Below are positions 1 through 7,018 of a DNA stretch of 38,649 bases, piece by piece. The stretch covers positions 1-38,649 of the forward strand of contig CACYGX010000002.1 of assembly GCA_902774055.1 (NCBI GenBank), given 5' to 3'. Made by a program: the position numbers and the translations under genes. The notes beneath the pieces were generated by a model. The model searched no databases. It was not told the DNA's origin and worked only from the letters and a program-made list of their open reading frames with translations. Positions within the stretch are counted from its first letter, which is position 1. Each line of letters begins with the position of its first letter. This DNA comes from an uncultured Bacteroidales bacterium. GTDB taxonomy: Bacteria; Bacteroidota; Bacteroidia; Bacteroidales; Muribaculaceae.

Positions 1-28
1 TTTGTTGTAATTATCCGCCAAATTGTAT

Positions 29-36
29 TACCTTTG
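29..36 (+). promoter_or_regulatory. Bacteroidetes-type -7 box for tRNA-Ser
   Basis: TACCTTTG matches the Bacteroidetes sigma-ABfr -7 consensus TAnnTTTG and lies 17 bases before the tRNA 5' end. A TTG-containing -33 candidate lies near positions 4-7, about 21 bases upstream. This is probably the host promoter of the tRNA gene. Confidence 0.65.
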
Positions 37-53
37 CCCCGCATTTAGCGAAT

Positions 54-140
54 GGAGTGATGCTCGAGTGGCTGAAGAGGCACGCCTGGAAAGCGTGTAA
101 ACGTCAAAAGCGTTTCCCGAGTTCGAATCTCGGTCACTCC
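54..140 (+). tRNA. tRNA-Ser(GGA), probable phage attachment site
   Basis: The complete class II cloverleaf can be drawn. The acceptor GGAGTGA pairs with TCACTCC, and the D-stem is CTC/GAG. The anticodon stem CACGC/GCGTG carries the loop CTGGAAA, giving anticodon GGA (Ser). There is a long variable arm, and the T-arm is CCGAG-TTCGAAT-CTCGG. GCA rather than CCA follows. The integrase gene begins 110 bases downstream, so the 3' part of this tRNA is the likely att core (inference). No second copy of the 3' end was seen in the window, so the other prophage end lies outside it. Confidence 0.97.
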
Positions 141-249
141 GCAGGTTTGGCCGCGTACGCATTTCATGCGGATCCATGAAAACTGTGGAATTGAGGGTAA
201 CATTGTAGCCGGATTGTGGTAAAAAAATTGCAAAAAAAGTGCAAACGCT

Positions 250-1422
250 ATGGCAAAGATATCATTGCGACTTGATAAGCGCCGGGCAAGGAACGACGGG
301 TCCTACCCGTTGAAGGTCGCAGTGAGCCGTGCAGGCCGCACGACATACATTCCGCTGAACATATACCTCCGCGACGACGAATGGGACGCGGCCCGGCAGG
401 AGATCGTCAAACGCCAGGACCGCAGGATGCTCAACATCATGGTCCAGGACCGTCTTGCAGCCTACAATTCTGAGCTTCTTCGCCTACAGATGTCCGGTGC
501 CCTGCGCCGGCTCACCGACAGCGAGCTGATAAAGCGGCTCACCGGCGAGGGGACGGACGACGGCCCTGTCAGGCTTTTCCATTTCTACGACAAGTTCATC
601 GCATCGGTTCCGAACGAGCGCACACGCCAGCTCTACGAGGCCACACGGAGCAAGATCGAGAAGTTCTGTGGTGCCAGTGCCAGGGACCTCACGTTTGAGG
701 ACATCACCGTGTCCTGGCTGCGTGCCTTTGAGGCAGACATGGCCAGGACGCTCAAGATCAACAGCCGATCCATCCATTTCAGGAACCTCCGCGCCGTCTT
801 CAATGCAGCCATTGACGACGACCTCATCTCATGCTACCCGTTCAGGCGTTTCCACATCAAGAGCCAGGAGACGGCCAAGCTGGCGCTGACGCTGTACCAG
901 CTGAGAAGTCTGCACGAGGCGGACGTGGATCCGTTCATGCGCAAGTACATCGACATCTACTTTCTCGGATTCTACCTCATTGGCATCAACATGGTGGACA
1001 TGGCCAGGCTCGCCCCACCGGTTGCAGGCCGCATCACATACGAGCGAGCCAAGACACACAAGTTCTACAGCATCAGGCTCGAGCCGGAGGCCCAGGAGAT
1101 CATGGAACGATATCCCGGCAAGAATGGCCTGTTGTCGTTTTTTGACAACGCGAAGAGCTACCGCAGCATTTCGTTCCGGGAGGGAATGAATTTGCACAAG
1201 ATAGGCAAGCAGATCGGCATACCCGGTCTGACCTACTATTCATGCCGGCACACCTGGGCGACGCTCGCGTCCGAGCTTGACATACCCGACGACGTGATCG
1301 CGCTGGCGCTGGGCCACTCGCGCAGGACAGTGACAGACGTGTACATCAGGAGGAACCTGGCCAAGGTCGATGCAGCCAACCGGCGCGTCATTGATTACTT
1401 CCTGGGTCGTTTGGATAAATAA
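250..1422 (+). CDS. Tyrosine recombinase (phage integrase)
   Basis: This 390-residue protein has the layout of Bacteroidales integrases. An N-terminal arm-binding region is followed by a SAM-like core-binding domain at about 100-210 and a catalytic domain at about 215-385. Visible catalytic elements are the Arg in MARL (after GINMVD), a Lys in KTHK, YSCRHTWATLA near 330-340 with the second catalytic Arg, LGHSRRT near 355, and the nucleophile Tyr in DVYI near 364. It would integrate and excise the prophage at the adjacent tRNA-Ser. The upstream gap (144-249) contains two TGCAAA-type repeats that could be arm sites. Both the position next to a tRNA and the motif set fit. Confidence 0.96.
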   Translation: MAKISLRLDKRRARNDGSYPLKVAVSRAGRTTYIPLNIYLRDDEWDAARQEIVKRQDRRMLNIMVQDRLAAYNSELLRLQMSGALRRLTDSELIKRLTGEGTDDGPVRLFHFYDKFIASVPNERTRQLYEATRSKIEKFCGASARDLTFEDITVSWLRAFEADMARTLKINSRSIHFRNLRAVFNAAIDDDLISCYPFRRFHIKSQETAKLALTLYQLRSLHEADVDPFMRKYIDIYFLGFYLIGINMVDMARLAPPVAGRITYERAKTHKFYSIRLEPEAQEIMERYPGKNGLLSFFDNAKSYRSISFREGMNLHKIGKQIGIPGLTYYSCRHTWATLASELDIPDDVIALALGHSRRTVTDVYIRRNLAKVDAANRRVIDYFLGRLDK

Positions 1423-1481
1423 AAATAAAACACAAATCTAAAAATTTAATCAAAAAATAATAGTTTTTAAGCGAAATTAAG

Positions 1482-1489
1482 TACCTTTG
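1482..1489 (+). promoter_or_regulatory. -7 box upstream of the gene at 1510
   Basis: TACCTTTG fits the TAnnTTTG consensus and ends 20 bases before the ATG at 1510. The A/T-rich stretch 1430-1480 downstream of the integrase shows no hairpin terminator. This looks like the first rightward phage promoter after the integrase. Confidence 0.6.
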
Positions 1490-1509
1490 TCGGCGAAACG
1501 ATGTAAACA

Positions 1510-1857
1510 ATGCTGACAAAGGAGGAGCAATACACCCGTATGGATGCAATAATCCGCGCTGTCTGCGATGTCGGGGAGTTCACTTATCCGGAACTGGTGA
1601 GCAAGAAAAAGAGCCTGCGCCGGAACGCACTCCGTGGTGTCGCCTATCTTTTGGCACGCGATTTCCTGGTCCATCCGAGGATTGTGGCTTCGATGATGCG
1701 TTGCTCGCGTCAGAACGTGATCAACGTGGCCAGGAACTATCACCGCTACATGCAGTCCCGGGATGCCGTCACCGCCAACTACTACGTCCTTGTCAGCCGC
1801 AAACTCAGAGATTATGGACTTAAGCTTAGAAATCCCCGACGCCCTCTATCCGAGTGA
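1510..1857 (+). CDS. Small helix-turn-helix protein, DnaA C-terminal-like
   Basis: The protein has 115 residues. The stretch from about residue 38 to 85 (RRNALRGVAYLLARD, then VASMMRCSRQNVINVARNY) has the spacing of a helix-turn-helix and resembles the DNA-binding domain IV of DnaA, which small Bacteroidetes phage proteins also carry. A role in DNA binding or replication control is inference. It follows its own TACCTTTG promoter, and its 3' end overlaps the next gene by 44 bases in another frame. It could also be a simple phage regulator. Confidence 0.65.
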   Translation: MLTKEEQYTRMDAIIRAVCDVGEFTYPELVSKKKSLRRNALRGVAYLLARDFLVHPRIVASMMRCSRQNVINVARNYHRYMQSRDAVTANYYVLVSRKLRDYGLKLRNPRRPLSE

Positions 1858-2620
1858 CAACGACTTCGAGATCCCCACACTGAGGGCAGACATGCAATGC
1901 AAGCAATGTGAGATACCGTTCCTCGCGTTCGGCGAGCAGAAGCGGACGTACGACATGAACTACAGCGGGACGCTGCACTTCTATGTCGACGACTACCGCT
2001 TTTCCGTCATCTACGAGCACCCGTCAAAGATCTTGCAACACCACCCGGCCAACATAGTGGAGCCGAACTTCTCCCTGTTCAACGAGATGCCGGTCAGCTT
2101 TGCGTTGCAGGCCATCTACAAGAAACGCTGGATCTCCCGTTCGATGCAAGACCGGGGCATCCGCGTGCTGGTGGACTTGAACGTGGCTCAGAAGTTCTAC
2201 ATGTTCAACATGCTCGGTGTGCCGCTGGGCTGGCATGCGTTCTGCACCCGGGGTTACTCGGACCGCATGGCCAACCTGGAGTTCGAGTACAAGCTGGCCA
2301 AGCAGTGGGCGCAGGACAACGACCTGCTTTTCGTGATCTACGGAGGCGGCACGGAATGCCGTCACTTTGCCCAGCGTAACGGCTGTGTCTACGTTAACCC
2401 GTGTGTCACCGCCAAGAAGAAGCTGGAGGCGGCGAAGCAGATCCACGAGGGCGTTCTTCCCCTCGGGCCTGAGTTCGACATCACCAAGATGATGCCTGAG
2501 AGCCACCACGCGTTGCAGCTCGAGGACTTCACCAGTGAACGTTACCGCATTGGCATGGATCCGGCCGCGCCAGGGATCGAAGGCACTCAATCCAAGAAGG
2601 ACTCTTCAATGGATTCTTGA
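1814..2620 (+). CDS. DUF4417-like phage protein
   Basis: The 268-residue protein has the pattern of DUF4417 phage proteins. An N-terminal segment has CKQCEIPF, then a core runs RGIRVLVDLNVAQKF, LGVPLGWHAFCTRGY and LLFVIYGGGTECRHFAQRNGCVYVNP. The start at 1814 (MDLSLEIPD) is preferred over an in-frame ATG at 1763, because the latter lies deep inside the upstream gene and adds residues that look like shadow translation. The biochemical function of the family is not known. A terminator hairpin follows at 2635. Confidence 0.75.
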   Translation: MDLSLEIPDALYPSDNDFEIPTLRADMQCKQCEIPFLAFGEQKRTYDMNYSGTLHFYVDDYRFSVIYEHPSKILQHHPANIVEPNFSLFNEMPVSFALQAIYKKRWISRSMQDRGIRVLVDLNVAQKFYMFNMLGVPLGWHAFCTRGYSDRMANLEFEYKLAKQWAQDNDLLFVIYGGGTECRHFAQRNGCVYVNPCVTAKKKLEAAKQIHEGVLPLGPEFDITKMMPESHHALQLEDFTSERYRIGMDPAAPGIEGTQSKKDSSMDS

Positions 2621-2634
2621 TTTTGTTTATTGAC

Positions 2635-2667
2635 GGCCCGGCGATGTTTCCTTTCGCTGGGCCTTTT
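2635..2667 (+). terminator. Intrinsic terminator after the DUF4417-like gene
   Basis: GGCCCGGCG (2635-2643) pairs with CGCTGGGCC (2655-2663), nine pairs including one G-T, followed by TTTT. It separates the 1510-2620 unit from the methyltransferase unit. Confidence 0.75.
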
Positions 2668-2672
2668 CCATC

Positions 2673-2680
2673 TAATTTTG
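2673..2680 (+). promoter_or_regulatory. -7 box upstream of the methyltransferase gene
   Basis: TAATTTTG fits TAnnTTTG and lies 38 bases before the ATG at 2718, just behind a terminator hairpin. No clear -33 box was seen. Confidence 0.5.
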
Positions 2681-2717
2681 CATTCATTCGAGTAAAAACC
2701 GCTAAAAAAAGATAGAT

Positions 2718-3998
2718 ATGGCTGATAAGACACCATACCAAATGCTGCCGATTGGCAAGCTTGAACTGAACATGGGCCAGGTGGAGGGCCTGCCCAAGAA
2801 TCCCCGTTACATCAAGGACGAGGAATATGAGAAACTGAAACGATCCATCCAGGCGTCGCCGGAGTTCCTCGAGGCGAGGATGCTGCTGGTCTATCCCATT
2901 GACGGCGGCAAGTATGTCGTCATTGCAGGCAACATGAGACTCCGCGCCTGCCGGGACCTCGGTTTCAAGGAGCTGCCGTGCTACGTGTTCAAGAAGGAGA
3001 CACCAGTGGAGAAGCTTCGCGAGTACACCATCAAGGACAACGCCAACTTCGGTGCCTGGGACTACGACCTGCTGGCAAACGAGAGCTGGAGCGACGACCT
3101 GGAACAGCTCTCCGAATGGGGCGTTGACATCTCGTTCATGGGCCTGGACGAGGAAGAATCCGGACTGGACGACATGGATGCAGCCAAGAACGCCGTCGAC
3201 GACGATTTCGACGAGGACCAGGAGGAGATCGAGACCATTTGCAAGCTGGGCGACATTTGGCAGCTCGGCCGGCACCGCCTCATGTGCGGCGACTCCACCA
3301 AGCAGGAGGACGTGGCACTGCTCATGGGCGGAAGCCTTGCCGACCTGCTGCTGACGGATCCTCCCTACAACGTGGCCTACGGCTACGACGAAAACGACGA
3401 GCGCTTCGACCACCGCAAGGAAGAGGCCAGGAAGATCATGAACGACTCGATGGAGGACGACGAGTTCAGGCAGTTCTTGAGGGGCGCTTTCGCATGCGCG
3501 AAGGAGAACATGAAGGAAGGTGCTGCATACTACATCTTCCATGCCGACTCCGAGTCCTACAACTTCCGTGGCGCTCTCCGTGACGTGGGCGACATGCAAC
3601 TCCGTCAGACGCTCATTTGGGTCAAGGACAGCTTCACGATGGGCCGTCAGGACTACCAGTGGCGTCACGAGCCTTGCCTTTACGGCTGGAAAGAGGGTGC
3701 AGGCCACTTTTGGAACTCCGACCGCAAGCAGGGCACATGCCTTGAGTTCGCCCGGCCCAAGGTCAGCCTGGAGCACCCGACGATGAAGCCGGTGCCCCTG
3801 TTCGCCTACCTGGTGGCCAACAGCACAAAGAAGGACGACCTGGTGCTTGACCTATTCGGAGGTAGCGGAACCACCATGATCGCATGCGAACAACTCAACC
3901 GGTGCAGTTTCCTCATGGAGCTGGATCCGCACTATTGCGACGTGATCATCACCCGCTGGCAGAAGTTCACGGGCCTGAAGGCTGAGAAAATCAACTGA
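2718..3998 (+). CDS. ParB-like domain fused to DNA methyltransferase
   Basis: The 426-residue protein has two parts. Residues about 1-140 resemble the ParB/Srx N-terminal fold: IGKLELN, then YPIDGGKYVVIAGNMRLRACRDLG, then IKDNANFGAWDYD. Residues about 170-425 are an amino-methyltransferase of the DNA N6-adenine/N4-cytosine class. The catalytic motif LLTDPPYNVAYG lies near 212-222 and the AdoMet-binding motif DLFGGSGTT near 377-385, so the order is catalytic motif before SAM motif (beta-type). Such fusions are common in phages, where they probably modify phage DNA to evade restriction; that role is inference. The gene ends one base before the first MAKxSGGTR-tagged gene. The ParB-like part may act in DNA binding or NTP hydrolysis rather than partition. 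Confidence 0.92.
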   Translation: MADKTPYQMLPIGKLELNMGQVEGLPKNPRYIKDEEYEKLKRSIQASPEFLEARMLLVYPIDGGKYVVIAGNMRLRACRDLGFKELPCYVFKKETPVEKLREYTIKDNANFGAWDYDLLANESWSDDLEQLSEWGVDISFMGLDEEESGLDDMDAAKNAVDDDFDEDQEEIETICKLGDIWQLGRHRLMCGDSTKQEDVALLMGGSLADLLLTDPPYNVAYGYDENDERFDHRKEEARKIMNDSMEDDEFRQFLRGAFACAKENMKEGAAYYIFHADSESYNFRGALRDVGDMQLRQTLIWVKDSFTMGRQDYQWRHEPCLYGWKEGAGHFWNSDRKQGTCLEFARPKVSLEHPTMKPVPLFAYLVANSTKKDDLVLDLFGGSGTTMIACEQLNRCSFLMELDPHYCDVIITRWQKFTGLKAEKIN

Positions 3999-3999
3999 T

Positions 4000-4563
4000 A
4001 TGGCAAAGGCGAGCGGAGGAACAAGGCAAAATGTTTTTGTTGCAAGTCAGCAAAATTCGGATAGCGAGAGAATTGTTTCCGTTATAAGCGGTCTGTTATC
4101 AACAAGACAAGAAGCCTCGTCGAAAATCCAGCAGATAAGGGATGAGATTCAACGAGACGGCTATTCGACGGTTCAGCCGTTTAAAATGGCAAAGATAACG
4201 AATGCTGTTTCACAGCAGTTCGAGAAATTAACGTCCATAAAGATTATCAATCGTGATATCTACTCATCAATAAAAGCCTTTACCCACCACGAAGGAGGGC
4301 AGAAAGCAGCGAGGGGAAAAGTCCTGACTTGGCAAGAGAAGATATCTATTCCTATGCTGTTGCAAACAATGGATGTCTTTGAGCACTCCGGTGCGCTTGT
4401 GTTCACAGACTACAACATAAAGGTGGTCATTGAACCGAACCGGGAGATAAAGATAAACAGGCTAAAAAAAATTGTTGCCAATCACTTGAGCGCATCAAAA
4501 GTAATCGACAAAAACGAGTTTTTAAATGGTGATTACAAGGTGATAAGAAAGGTTAAACGTTGA
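4000..4563 (+). CDS. MAKASGGTR-tagged protein A, unknown function
   Basis: The protein has 187 residues and starts with MAKASGGTRQN, the peptide shared with six other proteins in this window. The body is lysine-rich and mostly predicted helical at 20-70. It has a characteristic stretch LTWQEKISIPMLLQ near 105-118 and ends with a basic beta/helix segment (NREIKINRLKKIVANHL). No HExxH or other catalytic motif was seen. Codon use is markedly more A/T-rich than in the preceding methyltransferase, which suggests separate acquisition. The start lies one base after the upstream stop. A virion cargo or effector role is inferred only from the tag. Confidence 0.8.
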   Translation: MAKASGGTRQNVFVASQQNSDSERIVSVISGLLSTRQEASSKIQQIRDEIQRDGYSTVQPFKMAKITNAVSQQFEKLTSIKIINRDIYSSIKAFTHHEGGQKAARGKVLTWQEKISIPMLLQTMDVFEHSGALVFTDYNIKVVIEPNREIKINRLKKIVANHLSASKVIDKNEFLNGDYKVIRKVKR

Positions 4564-4635
4564 CGGTGGGGTCGAACCACTCCTTCGCCACAATGTGACT
4601 CCTCTTGTTCCACGAATTATAAGGTGTCTATCAAC
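4559..4635 (-). ncRNA. tRNA-like small RNA element
   Basis: Read on the minus strand, the first bases GTTGAT pair with the last bases GTCAAC to close a 77-nt unit, as an acceptor stem would. Near the 3' end, GTGG-TTCGACC-CCAC forms a T-arm-like hairpin with the TTCGA signature. A D-arm-like CAC/GTG and an internal hairpin GTCAC-ATT-GTGGC are visible, but there is no canonical anticodon loop and no GG in the D-loop. A good minus-strand promoter lies just upstream. This is a tRNA-derived or tRNA-mimicking RNA, not a standard tRNA. Its 3' part resembles that of the element at 21049-21138. Confidence 0.45.
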
Positions 4636-4652
4636 ATTAACCTTTTCGCCCG

Positions 4653-4683
4653 CAAAGATAATAGTAAGATTTTTAACCACAAA
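4653..4683 (-). promoter_or_regulatory. Minus-strand promoter for the tRNA-like element
   Basis: On the minus strand TATCTTTG (4653-4660) fits the TAnnTTTG -7 box. TTTG (4680-4683) stands 19 bases upstream as a -33 box. Transcription would begin roughly ten bases before the tRNA-like element. The opposite strand has only the neighbouring coding genes, so the promoter has no other obvious target. Confidence 0.6.
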
Positions 4684-4699
4684 AATAAATCAGAGAATT

Positions 4700-5137
4700 A
4701 TGACAACCAAAGAACAAGAATTGATCAAGAAGAGCTTCGAGAACGGGTTCTTCCACGTGTTCGACAGCAACAGGGTCGCAGAAAAGGTGCACGCCCTGCT
4801 GGAAGCCAACGGCGTGAAACACGAGTACGGAGACTATTCGCATGAGGTCGACGGCAAGCGGCGCTACAACTACGGCATCCGCGTGCTGGAAGTGAGAAAA
4901 CTGCAAGACCTGGTCCTCGCGCCGGCAAGCGACGACAATCCCGTCAAGGACATGGAACACGTTCTGAATGAGGCCGCTGGCGGCAAAAACGACGATCAGC
5001 AGGAGCCTGAAAACGCGCAAGCAGATGCAAGCGAAAACGCAAGCAAACGTGCAAGCGACGAGGAAAAGGCCCAGCCCGCAGATCCAGCGCCGGCACCCAA
5101 GAAGAACAGCAGAAAACGCAGAAAAGTAAGCCTTTAA
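4700..5137 (+). CDS. Hypothetical protein with acidic/basic low-complexity tail
   Basis: The protein has 145 residues from MTTKEQELIKKSF. The first 90 residues look folded (FFHVFDSNRVAEKVHALLEANGV, then YNYGIRVLEVRKLQDLVLAP). The rest is low-complexity Ala/Glu/Asp/Lys, ending in a basic KKNSRKRRK segment. An in-frame ATG at 4595 was rejected, because its extra 35 residues lie over the tRNA-like element and look non-coding. No family was recognised. It is followed seven bases later by the next small gene. Confidence 0.75.
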   Translation: MTTKEQELIKKSFENGFFHVFDSNRVAEKVHALLEANGVKHEYGDYSHEVDGKRRYNYGIRVLEVRKLQDLVLAPASDDNPVKDMEHVLNEAAGGKNDDQQEPENAQADASENASKRASDEEKAQPADPAPAPKKNSRKRRKVSL

Positions 5138-5144
5138 TCCGCCT

Positions 5145-5465
5145 ATGTGTAGCAGACAACGACAGCAAAAGACACGCTCGCTGGTCCAGGACATCTCCGG
5201 AATGAAGATCGTCCCGGGCCTGCTGCCCGACAACGACAAGCGCTCCATCATGGAGTGGCTGTTGCAGCGAACCCGCGACGAGCTCACTAAACTCTATGCC
5301 GACGACGACACCCCACTGTTCGTCGTGAAGTGCATCGAGCTCCTGAGAAAAAGACCCATCACGGCCTATACCGACCTGATGCAGTCCTTCAAGTGCAACG
5401 ACAACGAAGGTGGCCCGGCCGACAAGCACAAGGTCGGCTTTAGACAAGAAAGGAAGGCGGTCTGA
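5145..5465 (+). CDS. Hypothetical small protein
   Basis: This is a 106-residue protein beginning MCSRQRQQKTRSLVQD. It has a mainly helical pattern (RSIMEWLLQRTRDELTKLY, PLFVVKCIELLRKRP). No motif or family was recognised. It is part of the tightly spaced unit 4700-5733 that precedes the terminase genes and is followed one base after its stop by the zinc-ribbon gene. Confidence 0.7.
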   Translation: MCSRQRQQKTRSLVQDISGMKIVPGLLPDNDKRSIMEWLLQRTRDELTKLYADDDTPLFVVKCIELLRKRPITAYTDLMQSFKCNDNEGGPADKHKVGFRQERKAV

Positions 5466-5466
5466 T

Positions 5467-5733
5467 ATGAGCGACGACAATAAAAACAAGAAGGACGACT
5501 ACCCGTACATCTGCGTCCTTTGCGGAGGGCACCTTGCCTGGGACAGCTCGGCCGACGCGTCGGAGTGCTATGGGGAGTTCGAAGGTGATGATGAAGCTGT
5601 CATCAACTTCTTTCACTGCATGCAATGCGGACGGAGCTACGAGATCGTCGACCCGGAAAAAGAGGACCGCGAGAAGAACTACGCGGAGTATTGGGGTAGT
5701 GGTGAAAATACCGCAAAAAATGGTAAAAAATAA
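5467..5733 (+). CDS. Small zinc-ribbon protein
   Basis: An 88-residue acidic protein with two Cys pairs, CVLCGGHL near residue 17 and CMQCGRSYE near 53, the usual arrangement of a zinc ribbon. The start MSDDNKNKKDD at 5467 overlaps no other gene and lies right after the upstream stop. A longer in-frame start at 5410 was rejected because it falls inside the upstream gene. Function unknown; small phage zinc ribbons often bind nucleic acid or act as adaptors (inference). Confidence 0.75.
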   Translation: MSDDNKNKKDDYPYICVLCGGHLAWDSSADASECYGEFEGDDEAVINFFHCMQCGRSYEIVDPEKEDREKNYAEYWGSGENTAKNGKK

Positions 5734-5756
5734 ATACGAGTAAACTACGAAGACAC

Positions 5757-6245
5757 ATGGCATTAAGCAAAGATCCGAAAAAACGTGCAAAGCAGCTCGC
5801 CAATCTTGCCAAGGGCACGTGGAAGAAGGGCCAGGTCGCAAACCCGAAGGGCCGGCCCAGGAAAACCATCACTTCCCTTGTGCAGCAATTTGAGGAGGAG
5901 GGCATGGCGATGCCGTCGCCGACGGAGGTCAGCAAGCTGTACCTCTATATCGCCACACGCACCGAGGAAGAGCTCAAGGCGATGATGAGCGACAAGGAGC
6001 AGCCGATGATGGTCCGCATTGTGGCCAAGGGCATCCTGGACAAGAAGGGCCTGGACGTGGTGGAGAAGATCGTCGACCGGGCCTACGGCAAGGAGCACCG
6101 CGTGGACATCACCACCAACGGCAAGGAGCTGCGCGTGGAGCCGCTACAGATCCAGTTCGTGGCTGACAAGGAGGCCTTGGCGAAGGCCCAGGCCGAGGTT
6201 ACACCGTTAGAGGCCAGGGAGGGGCCGGAAGATGGCAAAGAGTAG
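5757..6245 (+). CDS. Probable small terminase subunit / DUF5681-like
   Basis: The 162-residue protein begins with a basic segment containing KKGQVANPKGRPRKT, the signature of DUF5681-type phage proteins. A helical region (SKLYLYIATRTEEELKAMM, VAKGILDKKGLDVVEKI) follows. Its place ahead of the large terminase gene suggests a DNA-recognising small terminase (inference). The last 14 bases overlap the start of the tagged gene at 6232, so its C-terminus DGKE and stop are encoded by the bases that encode the start of the next protein's tag. Confidence 0.65.
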   Translation: MALSKDPKKRAKQLANLAKGTWKKGQVANPKGRPRKTITSLVQQFEEEGMAMPSPTEVSKLYLYIATRTEEELKAMMSDKEQPMMVRIVAKGILDKKGLDVVEKIVDRAYGKEHRVDITTNGKELRVEPLQIQFVADKEALAKAQAEVTPLEAREGPEDGKE

Positions 6246-6915
6246 TGGTGGAACGAGGCTCAAGGGGAGCACCGGAGATGCCGAGTTTGATATCATAGGC
6301 GGCTTTAACATCCCGGTTGGTGTCGCAAGGAGGCAGGATAAGATTGCCTCAATAAACACCTACAATAAGTTGAGGGATTATTTGGCAGAATCCGGCATTA
6401 AACTACAAACGGGCCTGCCTGAAATGGAGCAGCGAGGTGATGAGGAAATGAAGATGGTTGCAGCGATGGCTCAAAAAATTGTTGTTGCGATTGAGTCATT
6501 CAAGACGTTGTATGGAGATCAGTCCATGAGCGCGTTGAAATCCATCATCCTATCAGACAAAACCCTGGACGTTACAGCCTCATACATGTTCAACGAAAAG
6601 GGAGAAAACGACCCAATGGCAGGTACAATTAGGATTAGGAGCCTTTTTAGTAGTGCAAGAGACATCTTTCACGAAGTTGGACATGCGTTTATTGATTCAA
6701 TCAAGAAGCCCGGAGAAGATCTTTTACAAGCATCGACAAGATTGATAAACGATGTCGGCATGTCCGACAAAATCCAGGCTTATTCAGGGGCAAAAGGAGA
6801 GCACCGTGATGCTGAGCGTGTGGCAGAGGCTTTTGGATTGGGGTTTACAACCGGCGGCAAGGAATACGACGAATTCATTTATCGTTTGCGGAACTACCTA
6901 AAGAAGAACAAATGA
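6232..6915 (+). CDS. MAKSSGGTR-tagged zinc metallopeptidase-like protein B
   Basis: A 227-residue protein starting MAKSSGGTRLKGS. Residues 147-151 are HEVGH, the zinc-binding and catalytic motif of gluzincin-type metallopeptidases, within ARDIFHEVGHAFIDS. A downstream Glu in AERVAEAFG near 195-199 is a good third ligand. Codon use is A/T-richer than in the adjacent small terminase gene. The start overlaps the upstream gene by 14 bases. An injected or head-associated protease is the working inference; the substrate is unknown. It could also be a toxin. Confidence 0.82.
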   Translation: MAKSSGGTRLKGSTGDAEFDIIGGFNIPVGVARRQDKIASINTYNKLRDYLAESGIKLQTGLPEMEQRGDEEMKMVAAMAQKIVVAIESFKTLYGDQSMSALKSIILSDKTLDVTASYMFNEKGENDPMAGTIRIRSLFSSARDIFHEVGHAFIDSIKKPGEDLLQASTRLINDVGMSDKIQAYSGAKGEHRDAERVAEAFGLGFTTGGKEYDEFIYRLRNYLKKNK

Positions 6916-6980
6916 GACTACGCAAAATAAAGAAAAGGGCGTTGCGGCAAGAAACTGAGCGATTTCAAGCGCACTCACTC

Positions 6981-7013
6981 GTTCTGACACCGTTTTGACA
7001 CCGTTTTGACACA
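6981..7013 (+). repeat. Three tandem 11-bp repeats upstream of the terminase
   Basis: The units GTTCTGACACC, GTTTTGACACC and GTTTTGACACA lie head to tail, ending five bases before the terminase start codon. They could bind a regulator or belong to a packaging initiation site; neither can be shown from sequence alone. Confidence 0.7.
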
Positions 7014-7018
7014 CAATC

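Noticed and set aside
4559-4635. Canonical tRNA gene
   Set aside because: No D-loop GG, no anticodon stem with a seven-base loop, so the element is only tRNA-like.
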